In this document: piece by piece, positions 28,248-35,766 of the stretch | Layout of the letters: each line of letters opens with the position of its first letter | Numbering within the stretch: position 1 is the stretch's first letter | From: Opitutales bacterium | GTDB taxonomy: Bacteria > Verrucomicrobiota > Verrucomicrobiia > Opitutales > UBA2995 | Reading direction: 5' to 3' | Assembly: GCA_022824405.1 (NCBI GenBank) | Contig: JAJDZZ010000026.1 | Location: forward strand, 62,001-126,000 | Length of the DNA stretch: 64,000 nt | Notes under the pieces: generated by a model | The model's input: only the letters and a program-made list of their open reading frames with translations | The model's database searches: none | Told to the model about the DNA's origin: nothing | Translations under genes and position numbers: made by a program

Positions 28248-29606
28248 ATGTACATGCGATCCATGAGAAAAAAAATCCTGACGCCTAAGAAGTTCATAAA
28301 GCCTTCTTACGCCTATCTTGTGGAAAAGAAACGGGATGGAGGAGAATTTTCCCAGGAAGAAATACGTTATATCGTAGACTCTCTGTACGATGGGAAATTG
28401 CCGGACTATCAAATGTCTGCCCTGGCCATGGCCATATATTTTCAGGGAATGTCCGCCCAGGAAACGGCCACCCTGGCCGAAGAGATGATGCTTTCGGGGG
28501 AGGTCATCGACCTCTCCAGGATTACGCGGCCCAAAATCGACAAATATTCCACGGGGGGCGTGGGCGATAAAACCTCCCTGGTGCTGACCCCTCTCGCCGT
28601 GGTATGCGGGGTGGTAATGCCCATGATGGTCAGTCAGGACGAAGAATTTCTCATCAGCAGCCTGGATAAATTGGATGCCATTCCCGGATTCAACGGCGTG
28701 ATGAATCTGGAACAATTTTCCGACCAACTCCATGAGACCGGTTGTGCCATCGTGGATCAGAGTCCCGAAATTGCGCCGGTGGACGGCAGGCTCTATTACC
28801 TGCGCCAGAATACCGCCACCATACCCAGCCTGCCCCTGATTACCGGAAGCGTCCTGAGCAAGAAATTGGCCGAAGGGGCCGAGGGACTCGTCGTGGACGT
28901 GAAATGGGGCAATGGATCCTTCATCAAGGACGTGGAGCAGGCGCGCCAGTTGGCCCGTTCCATTACTCGGGTCGGTCGATCGCTGAATCGGCGCTGCGTA
29001 GCCCTGGTTACGGACATGAACCAACCCCTTGGGGATACGGTGGGAACGTCGCTTGAAATCAAGGAGGCCATCGAGCTTTTGCAAGGCAAAGGGCCGGAGG
29101 ATTTGCAGGAGTTGGTCCTGAAACTGGGAATGGAAATCGTCCGTCTGGCCGGGGTCGCCGGTTCCACCCTTTCGGCCAAGCAAACGGTGCAACGGCATCT
29201 GGCGGATGGATCCGCCCTGGAGAAACTCAAGGATTTGGTGGCGGCGCAAGGAGGAGATCCCAGTTACATCGAAGACACCTCCAAGTTTCCCGTGGCCAAA
29301 CACATTCGCAAACTCCCCGCCCCCAAGCGCGGGTATGTGCATACCATCAACGCCGGCATGATAGCCCGCGGGGTCCAAATGCTGGGGGCCAATCGGAATA
29401 ATCCCAGTAAACACGTGGATCCGGCCGTCGGAGTTTCCGAAATCAAAAAAGTCGGCACCCAGGTCAAACAGGGTGAGCCCTTGATGATGATCCACTACAA
29501 CGACGAGGCCAAACTGGAAAGCTCCCTGGACTATTTCAAACAAGCTTACCGCCTGGCCCCCAAGCGCCCCAACCCGCCTCAACTCATCGTGGAACGGGTG
29601 GCCTGA
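28248..29606 (+). CDS. Divergent thymidine/pyrimidine-nucleoside phosphorylase homologue
   Basis: The product is 452 aa and aligns with DeoA/Pdp along its whole length: an N-terminal helical domain, DKYSTGGVGDKTS (98-110), LPLITGSVLSKKLAEG, VVDVKWGNGSF, and the C-terminal domain ending in the VERVA region. The pyrimidine-side residues equivalent to E. coli R171, S186 and K190 are kept (R186, S201, K205). However, the catalytic-loop histidine of DKHSTGG is tyrosine (Y100). The invariant Gly-rich loop SGRGLGHTGGT is replaced by SQDEEFLISS and is one residue shorter. The reading frame is intact through this part. It may be an inactive or re-purposed paralogue. The start is uncertain: ATGs at 28248, 28254 and 28263 are in frame and none has a clear ribosome site. 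Confidence 0.85.
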   Translation: MYMRSMRKKILTPKKFIKPSYAYLVEKKRDGGEFSQEEIRYIVDSLYDGKLPDYQMSALAMAIYFQGMSAQETATLAEEMMLSGEVIDLSRITRPKIDKYSTGGVGDKTSLVLTPLAVVCGVVMPMMVSQDEEFLISSLDKLDAIPGFNGVMNLEQFSDQLHETGCAIVDQSPEIAPVDGRLYYLRQNTATIPSLPLITGSVLSKKLAEGAEGLVVDVKWGNGSFIKDVEQARQLARSITRVGRSLNRRCVALVTDMNQPLGDTVGTSLEIKEAIELLQGKGPEDLQELVLKLGMEIVRLAGVAGSTLSAKQTVQRHLADGSALEKLKDLVAAQGGDPSYIEDTSKFPVAKHIRKLPAPKRGYVHTINAGMIARGVQMLGANRNNPSKHVDPAVGVSEIKKVGTQVKQGEPLMMIHYNDEAKLESSLDYFKQAYRLAPKRPNPPQLIVERVA

Positions 29607-29626
29607 AGCGCCAACCCGCCTCTCGC

Positions 29627-30184
29627 CTAAACGCGTCCGCCGTAGGACTTCTCGGCCGTGTTGATTTTGACCCGGTCGCCCGTTTTGATAAACAGCGGCA
29701 CCTGTATGACCAGACCGGATTCGGTCTTGGCCGACTTCGTGGCCGCGCTTGCCGTATCCCCGCGCAGGCCTTCCGGCGCTTCGATAATTTCCATTTCCAC
29801 CACGTTGGGCAAATTTACATCGATGGCCTCACCGTTTACGTGGAGGATGTCGTACATGTTTCCCTCAACCAGAAATTCCTTGATGGACGCCACCACTCCC
29901 GTGGGAATCTCAATGGTGTGGTAGGTTTCCAGGTCCATGAAGTAATAGCCGGTGCGGTCCTGGTAGCTGAATTCGAGTTTGTTCACCTGGGTATGCATGA
30001 ACTCCACTGTTTCGTTGGAGCGAAATTTGACGGTGGAACTGCTCCCGGTTCTCAAATTGCGCAAGGTGGCTTGGACCCAGCCCGAGCCGCGTCCCCGCGT
30101 GCGGTGAATCATGTCCAATACCAGGTGGGGGGTTCCCTGGTAGTCCAATACCCTGCCTTTGCGAATTTCTGTGGACGAAGCCAT
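29627..30184 (-). CDS. efp: Translation elongation factor P
   Basis: The product is 185 aa with the three beta domains of EF-P, which helps ribosomes through proline stretches. Domain I tip reads HRTRGRGSGW, placing arginine at residue 32 where the modified lysine sits in E. coli. Later marks are DLETYHTIEIP, EFLVEGNMYDILHVNGEAID, the NVVEMEIIEAPEGLRGDTAS signature and VPLFIKTGDRVKI. The arginine tip resembles the rhamnosylated type that is modified by EarP, but no earP gene is in this window. It is divergent from lpxC with about 110 bases between starts. Confidence 0.95.
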   Translation of the reverse strand: MASSTEIRKGRVLDYQGTPHLVLDMIHRTRGRGSGWVQATLRNLRTGSSSTVKFRSNETVEFMHTQVNKLEFSYQDRTGYYFMDLETYHTIEIPTGVVASIKEFLVEGNMYDILHVNGEAIDVNLPNVVEMEIIEAPEGLRGDTASAATKSAKTESGLVIQVPLFIKTGDRVKINTAEKSYGGRV

Positions 30185-30294
30185 GTAAATAAATATTGGC
30201 TGTTTTGTTAGATTCCCGAGCCGGGATTGTCAACCGCCCAAGGCGGTCAAAATTGGGCTTCCCATTTCAAGTAAACTCTCAAGGATACCCCTCT

Positions 30295-31635
30295 ATGAAA
30301 CAGAGGTCTATTCTACGAGAAGTGACCGCCAAGGGAAAAGCCGTTCATACCGGAGAACAAGTTACCCTCACCATCAAACCTGCTCCAGCCAACCACGGGG
30401 TGGTATTTCGCAGGGTGGACCTCTACGGCAAACCTGAGGTGAAAGCCACTATCGAAAACGTCTCCGCCCTGGTGCGCAGCACCACTATTTCAGACGGTTA
30501 TACCAAGGTGGAGATGATCGAGCATTTGTTGAGCGTCCTGAATGGCCTGGGTATCGACAACATCCTGGTCGAAGTGGATGGAAACGAACTGCCGGTGTTC
30601 GATGGTTCGGCCCAGAAATACCTCAATTTGGTTTTGCAGGCCGAAGTAGTCGCCCTGGATGAGGACCGGGAATTTTTTGTCCTGAAGGAACCCCTCTCCG
30701 TCAGTGAAGGAAACCGCTCTTTAGTGGCATTGCCCTACGACGGCTTTAAGGTTACCTGCACCTCCTCGGACCGGAAAGCTGTCCATACCCAACACCTATC
30801 CATCGATATCGATCCCGATGTTTATTCCACTCAGATCGCCGGGGCGAGGACCTTTACCATCTATGAGGAAATCGAACCTCTCCTCCGCATGGGCAAGATC
30901 AAGGGTGGCAGCCTCGATTGCGCCGTGGTCATCAAGGGCGATAAAATTTTGTCCAAGGAGCCGCTCCGCTTTCCCGATGAAATGGTCCGGCACAAGATTT
31001 TGGATATAATCGGGGACATCTTCCTACTGGGAAAACCCATCAAGGCTCACGTTGTGGCCCTGCTCCCCGGGCATGCTCTCAACGCAAAATTGACCCGCAC
31101 CATCCATCGGAAAATGATGGAAGCGTCCTCCCCCCAGAGAAAGAAGCCGTCTGCTTCGCCCGACCGACAAATCGTTCCCGGCGATCAGACCGAACTGGAT
31201 GTCCGCCAGCTTCTCAACCTGTTACCTCACCGCTATCCCTTCCTCATGGTGGACCGGGTGGTCAAAATCGATGCGGAAAATACCGAGCTCCGGGCCATCA
31301 AAAATATCACCATCAATGAACCGTATTTCAGCGGGCATTATCCGGGCCGGCCCATCATGCCGGGAGTTCTTCAAATCGAAGCCATGGCTCAGGCCGCCGG
31401 CATCCTCATGTTGATTCGTTGCGGGGGCGAGGGGAAGGTTCCCCTTTTCATTAATTGCGATAAGGTCAAACTGCGCAAAGTGGTGACCCCGGGGGATCAA
31501 TTGCTGATCGAGGCCCAAATCACGAAAATCAGGGCCAATAAAATCGGCACGGCGCGGGCGACCTGCAAAGTGGATGGCAAGTTGGTTTCCTCGGCCCAAC
31601 TCATGTTTGCCCTGGTGGAGGAAGACGGCCGATAA
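30295..31635 (+). CDS. lpxC-fabZ: Fused LpxC deacetylase and FabZ dehydratase
   Basis: The product is 446 aa. The N-terminal 290 residues are LpxC (UDP-3-O-acyl-GlcNAc deacetylase), with its zinc histidines in MIEHLLSVLNGLG and VRHKILDIIGD and the HTGE segment near the start. A linker rich in Lys/Pro/Ser leads to FabZ (3-hydroxyacyl-ACP dehydratase), marked by LLPHRYPFLMVDRV and GHYPGRPIMPGVLQIEAMAQ. The fusion couples lipid A and fatty-acid synthesis and is known from Bacteroidetes, Chlorobi and Verrucomicrobia. I chose the ATG at 30295 (MKQRSILREVT); the frame to 30196 is not conserved-looking. lpxA starts two bases after the stop. Confidence 0.95.
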   Translation: MKQRSILREVTAKGKAVHTGEQVTLTIKPAPANHGVVFRRVDLYGKPEVKATIENVSALVRSTTISDGYTKVEMIEHLLSVLNGLGIDNILVEVDGNELPVFDGSAQKYLNLVLQAEVVALDEDREFFVLKEPLSVSEGNRSLVALPYDGFKVTCTSSDRKAVHTQHLSIDIDPDVYSTQIAGARTFTIYEEIEPLLRMGKIKGGSLDCAVVIKGDKILSKEPLRFPDEMVRHKILDIIGDIFLLGKPIKAHVVALLPGHALNAKLTRTIHRKMMEASSPQRKKPSASPDRQIVPGDQTELDVRQLLNLLPHRYPFLMVDRVVKIDAENTELRAIKNITINEPYFSGHYPGRPIMPGVLQIEAMAQAAGILMLIRCGGEGKVPLFINCDKVKLRKVVTPGDQLLIEAQITKIRANKIGTARATCKVDGKLVSSAQLMFALVEEDGR

Positions 31636-31637
31636 TC

Positions 31638-32408
31638 ATGCCTGTTCATCCTACTGCCGTGGTTGCCAGCGGGGCCAGGATAGAGGAGGGCGTCGAAGTT
31701 GGAGCTTACGCATATATCGGTCCTGAAGTCAGAATGGGCCGGGACTGCCGCATCCATCACCACGCCACGGTGGAAGGGCGCACCGAATTGGGGGAGCGGA
31801 ACGAAGTTTTCCCCTTCGCCTGTATCGGGACCAAAACCCAGGACCTGAAATTCAGGGGAGGCGTTCCCGGGCTGCGGGTAGGCCACCGCAACGTGTTTCG
31901 CGAATTTACCTCTATCCACGCCGGAACCGAGGATGGGGGTCTCACCGAAATCGGCCATGACAATGTGTTTCTGGCCTACTCCCACGTGGCGCACGATTGT
32001 AAAATTGGGAACCGCCTCATCATGAGTGGGCAAAATGCGCTGGCCGGTCATTGTATCGTCGGCAACCACGTCAACATTTCCTGGGGATCGGCCGGCCATC
32101 AGTTTTGCCGGTTTGGAGACCACTGTTTTGTCGGCGGCATTTCCAAGGTGGTCAAAGATGTTCCGCCTTACATGTTGGTGGACGGACGGGACCCGGAGGT
32201 AAAGTACTACAACAAAATCGGTTTGGAGCGATGTGGGTTCGGCCCGGAGGATATGGCCGTGGTCAGGTTTCTCTTCAAGACCTTTTACCGAAAAGGCTTG
32301 AACCGTAAGCAGGCCCTGAAGACGGCCCGGAACTCCGGCTTCTCCACCCACCCGAGAGCCAAAATGTTTCTCGACTTTATGGCCGACAGCGAACGCGGGG
32401 TATATTGA
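31638..32408 (+). CDS. lpxA: UDP-N-acetylglucosamine acyltransferase
   Basis: The product is 256 aa, the first enzyme of lipid A synthesis, which moves a 3-hydroxyacyl chain from ACP to UDP-GlcNAc. The left-handed beta-helix hexapeptide repeats are visible from residue 4 to about 180 (VHPTAVVASGARIEEGVEVG and onward). The catalytic histidine lies in SHVAHDCKIG. The C-terminal helical domain contains RCGFGPEDMAVVRFLFKTFY. It follows lpxC-fabZ after two bases and is certainly co-transcribed. Confidence 0.95.
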   Translation: MPVHPTAVVASGARIEEGVEVGAYAYIGPEVRMGRDCRIHHHATVEGRTELGERNEVFPFACIGTKTQDLKFRGGVPGLRVGHRNVFREFTSIHAGTEDGGLTEIGHDNVFLAYSHVAHDCKIGNRLIMSGQNALAGHCIVGNHVNISWGSAGHQFCRFGDHCFVGGISKVVKDVPPYMLVDGRDPEVKYYNKIGLERCGFGPEDMAVVRFLFKTFYRKGLNRKQALKTARNSGFSTHPRAKMFLDFMADSERGVY

Positions 32409-32409
32409 T

Positions 32410-32500
32410 CTTTTCTGCGGCTTGACCCCTTCCTCCGTTCAGTGCCGTGCTTCCTTCTCCCTTCTTCCTTTTCTAATTGGCGCCCCCGGGCGCCAATTAG
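32410..32500. repeat. Repeat cluster after lpxA, with 12-bp stem palindrome (copy D)
   Basis: CTAATTGGCGCC (32473-32484) pairs perfectly with GGCGCCAATTAG (32489-32500) across four bases. This is the symmetric form of the GGCGCC/AATTAG module. Upstream, CTTTTCTGCGGCTTGA at 32410-32425 is identical to 7835-7850 and nearly matches the inner arm of the element at 57042-57281. The palindrome lies between the lpxA and DUF971 stops and may terminate both. Confidence 0.75.
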
Positions 32501-32501
32501 G

Positions 32502-32819
32502 TCAAGGGGCCCATCTCTTCTGTGCCTCGCGCAGCTTTTCCAGGTAATCGTAGGAAAACAATCCGGTCGAATGGCCGTCACTGAAGGCAAAGCGCAGGGC
32601 ATAGTTGCCCATTTGTTCCCAGCCTACCACTTTCACGCCGGGGTGTTTCCGAGGCCCGCTCCCCCCCGAAATATTGCCAAAGATGTCCATCTCCCCTATG
32701 TTCTCGGCGCTGGGTGAAAATTCCCTCAGAAACTCCATGGGGAAATAATCTTCCTCCCCGTTTTCCCAGAGGATGGCGATCTCGTTTCCGATCATCTGAA
32801 TATCTTTTGGGCGTTTCAT
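32502..32819 (-). CDS. DUF971-domain protein
   Basis: The product is 105 aa. The pattern EIAILWENGEEDYFPMEFLR at the start and VGWEQMGNYALRFAFSDGHS then GLFSYDYL near the end is that of DUF971, the small domain also found at the N-terminus of gamma-butyrobetaine hydroxylases. Alone it is thought to act in Fe-S or metal-related functions, but this is not settled. It is complete. The stop lies next to the palindromic repeat and the aldehyde dehydrogenase gene is just upstream on the same strand. Confidence 0.85.
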   Translation of the reverse strand: MKRPKDIQMIGNEIAILWENGEEDYFPMEFLREFSPSAENIGEMDIFGNISGGSGPRKHPGVKVVGWEQMGNYALRFAFSDGHSTGLFSYDYLEKLREAQKRWAP

Positions 32820-32838
32820 GGCTTAAAAGGCGGCTTCC

Positions 32839-34254
32839 TCACCGGGAGTGTATCACCACCGTTTTCATTTCCGTCATCTCCTCTATGGCGTACTTGGGTC
32901 CTTCTTTTCCAAAACCACTCCCTTTCATACCTCCATAGGGCATGGCGTCGGTTCGCCAGAGCGGACCCCAATTGATGTGGATGTTTCCGCTTTTTACCTC
33001 GTGGGCAAATCGCATGGCCGCGTCGATATCCCTGGTAAAAATTCCCGCGCTGAGACCGAACTCGGAATCATTGGCCATTTCAATGGCGTCATCCACGTCT
33101 TTGACTTTTACCACGGCCACGGCAGGGCCGAAAAGTTCCTCCCGGCAGACGCGCATCCCGGGGGAAGCATTGTCGAGCAGGGCAGGTTGCAAATTGGCCC
33201 GGTCGCGGTTTCCCCCGACCACCAGTTCGGCTCCATCCCCGATAGCCTCGTTAATCCAGCTCTCCACCCGGATGGCATCGCTTTCCCGCACCATGGGTCC
33301 CACGTTAACCGCGTCCTCCAGTTGATTTCCCGTCGTCATTGCCTCAACCTTGGGGACCAGGGCGGACATCAATGGCTCGTGGGCCTCCTCCTGCACGATG
33401 AGGCGCTGGGTCGAAATACAAACCTGACCCGCGTTGGCGAAACCCGTCATGGTGGTGGATTGGGCCACGAAATCCATATCCGCATCCGGCAACACGATGA
33501 GGGGAGAATTGGACCCCAACTCCATCGTAACCTTCTTGGCCCCGGCTACCTGGCATATCCTTTCCCCCACTTCGAGACTACCGGTAAAGGTGATTTTCCT
33601 CACCCGCGGATCCGTACAGATGCCCTCGCCGACCGTGGCGCCGCTGCCGGTCAGACAAGAGATGGCCAATGGATGCAAGCCGGCCTCCAAAAGAATCTCC
33701 ACCAGTTTGAGGGCCATTAGAGGGGTGTCGCTGGCCGGTTTCAATACGACGGCATTACCCGCGGCAAGTGCCGGCCCCACTTTGTGGCACACCAGGTTGA
33801 GCGGAAAATTGAACGGGGTGACCGCAGCGATGACCCCACAGGGCTCGCGCAGGGTCAGACCGAACTTTCCCCGCACGTCCTTGCCCCCGTCCAGAGGCAA
33901 TACTTCGCCGCCAAGGCGTTTTGCCTCCTCCCCGCTGATCTCCATGGTCTGGATGGCGCGGTCAACCTCGAAGCGGGCCTCCCCCAGTACTTTTCCTTCC
34001 TCCGAACTGAGGGTCAAAGCCAGGTCCTCCATCCGCTCGCGCAGGAGATCGGCTGCTTTTCTGAGAATCAGGAAGCGCTCATAACCCGTGGTAGCGGCCA
34101 TGATTTCGGCCCCGCTAACGGCCCCTTCCAGAGCGAGGTCCACGTCGCGAGCGCTGGCCGTGGGAACGGTATCGATGACACTGCCATCGAATGGATTAAT
34201 GACTTCGATGGGTTTGTCCCTGTCCTGCCACTCTCCGTTGAGAAAAAATTTCAT
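32839..34254 (-). CDS. NAD(P)-dependent aldehyde dehydrogenase
   Basis: The product is 471 aa. It has TPFNFPLN and KPASDTPL for cofactor binding, FTGSLEVG for the Rossmann turn, the general base in TMELGSNSP and the catalytic cysteine in NAGQVCISTQR. The C-terminal WGPLWRTDAMPYGGMKGSGFG motif resembles glyceraldehyde-3-phosphate, lactaldehyde and phosphonoacetaldehyde dehydrogenases. An arginine-containing segment near it would suit a phosphorylated or acidic aldehyde. The real substrate is unknown. It precedes the DUF971 gene by 19 bases on the same strand, so the two may be co-transcribed. Confidence 0.9.
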   Translation of the reverse strand: MKFFLNGEWQDRDKPIEVINPFDGSVIDTVPTASARDVDLALEGAVSGAEIMAATTGYERFLILRKAADLLRERMEDLALTLSSEEGKVLGEARFEVDRAIQTMEISGEEAKRLGGEVLPLDGGKDVRGKFGLTLREPCGVIAAVTPFNFPLNLVCHKVGPALAAGNAVVLKPASDTPLMALKLVEILLEAGLHPLAISCLTGSGATVGEGICTDPRVRKITFTGSLEVGERICQVAGAKKVTMELGSNSPLIVLPDADMDFVAQSTTMTGFANAGQVCISTQRLIVQEEAHEPLMSALVPKVEAMTTGNQLEDAVNVGPMVRESDAIRVESWINEAIGDGAELVVGGNRDRANLQPALLDNASPGMRVCREELFGPAVAVVKVKDVDDAIEMANDSEFGLSAGIFTRDIDAAMRFAHEVKSGNIHINWGPLWRTDAMPYGGMKGSGFGKEGPKYAIEEMTEMKTVVIHSR

Positions 34255-34503
34255 TAACTTGCTTAGGTTGAATTGGATTCCGGATGATTCCGCCTTGCCT
34301 ACTACATTGCCGGTCCGCCATCAAGATAATCCACAAAGGAGAAGGATGGGGGATTGGAATGGTTCTTGCCCCGGACTTCGAATCGATTTAAAGGATGGAA
34401 TAATCGTGCAATAGGATTATGCGTAAAATGAGGAGGTTTTATCCGACCTCTATCGAGACGCAATTGCCTTTTGGATAAATCGAGCAAATAACTACCTAGG
34501 AGG

Positions 34504-35760
34504 ATGGCAGATTCAAAAGCAGCAAAATTAAGGTCCCTGGTCACCCGGCTGGCGCCGCCTCTTCTCATTCTGGCTGTCGGCTGGTTCGGATACGCCTCCC
34601 TGTCCCTTGAACCGGAAGAAGAGAAGAGAGTCCGGGGGAAGCCGCGTCCGATCAAGACCCAGGTTGTTGAACTCGTGGTGCAGGATTATCCCACCACGAT
34701 CGAGACTCAGGGCAACGTGCGTCCCCACGACCAGATTACGCTTAATTCGGAGGTGGCGGGAAAAATCGTCCGCATCAGCCCTCATTTTGAAGATGGGGCA
34801 ATATTTTCCAAAGGGGAAGTTCTGGTCGAGCTGGATACGGCGGATTTTATGGCTGCTTTGACCTCGGCGGAGGCTCAAGTGGCCAGGACCACGGCCTCCC
34901 ACGCCCTGGAACAGGCCCAAGCCAACCAGGCCAGGGAAAGCTGGGAAAAACTGGCCTTGGACGAGGACCCGGATCCACTGGTTCTGCGCATCCCGCAGTT
35001 ACGTCAGGCCGAGGCCAATATGAAGTCGGCAACGGCCCAGTACGAACGGGCCCGCCGCGACCTGGAACGAACCCAGATCCGCGCTCCCTTCGACGGCCGG
35101 GTGCGGCAACGGACCGTCGGGGTAGGCCAGTCCATTCGCACCTCAACTTCCTTGGGAATCATTTTCGCCTCCGATTACGCGGAGGTGCGGCTGCCAATTT
35201 CAGGAGCCGATTTGCCTTTGTTGGATTTGCCCGAGGTGGGAGGCGATCCGCCGGTGCGCGTCGAAATCAGGGACACCCTGAATCCGGAAAGTGAAACCGT
35301 TTGGGAGGCCAGCATTATCCGCACCGAAGGCGCTTTGGACCCCGCCACCCTCGAGTTGTTCGCCATTGCCAAGGTGGACGATCCCTTTGGCCTGAGAACG
35401 GGCAAACCGCCGTTGCGCATCGGACAACCGGTAACCGCCACCGTGTCCGGCAAAACCCTGCGCAATGTAATGGCCCTGCCCAGGATTGCCGTTAAAAAAC
35501 TGGACCGGATTTACCTGGTCGACGCGAAGAAGTTCACCTTGCACCAGAAAACCATCAATCCGGTTTGGGCGGATGCCCGTCACATTATTATTCAGGATCC
35601 CGGAATTGCCGATGGTTCCCTCGTCGCCACCACCAGGTTGTCCTACGCTCCGGATGGGGCCAGGGTGGAAATTCTTCCCGATATCAACCCTGACGCCCCG
35701 CCGGAAACGACCATGTTGAATGGGCGCCGTCCGGCCAAGGTTGTCGTAGAGGGAAAATAA
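34504..35760 (+). CDS. RND efflux periplasmic adaptor (membrane fusion protein)
   Basis: The product is 418 aa. A membrane anchor (LAPPLLILAVGWFGYASL) is followed by a lipoyl-like half (GNVRPHDQITLNSEVAGKIV), a coiled-coil hairpin rich in Ala, Gln and Glu (residues 120-185), then the second lipoyl half (IRAPFDGRVRQRTVGVGQSI) and beta-barrel. It links the permease to an outer-membrane channel. A perfect AGGAGG lies at 34498-34503 directly touching the ATG, with no spacer. No later in-frame start exists nearby. The permease gene follows after 6 bases. No TolC-like gene is adjacent. Confidence 0.92.
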   Translation: MADSKAAKLRSLVTRLAPPLLILAVGWFGYASLSLEPEEEKRVRGKPRPIKTQVVELVVQDYPTTIETQGNVRPHDQITLNSEVAGKIVRISPHFEDGAIFSKGEVLVELDTADFMAALTSAEAQVARTTASHALEQAQANQARESWEKLALDEDPDPLVLRIPQLRQAEANMKSATAQYERARRDLERTQIRAPFDGRVRQRTVGVGQSIRTSTSLGIIFASDYAEVRLPISGADLPLLDLPEVGGDPPVRVEIRDTLNPESETVWEASIIRTEGALDPATLELFAIAKVDDPFGLRTGKPPLRIGQPVTATVSGKTLRNVMALPRIAVKKLDRIYLVDAKKFTLHQKTINPVWADARHIIIQDPGIADGSLVATTRLSYAPDGARVEILPDINPDAPPETTMLNGRRPAKVVVEGK

Positions 35761-35766
35761 TCCGCT

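Noticed and set aside
27579-29582. 667-aa open frame on the minus strand
   Set aside because: It is antisense to the phosphorylase homologue and runs into argS, whose real frame is different.
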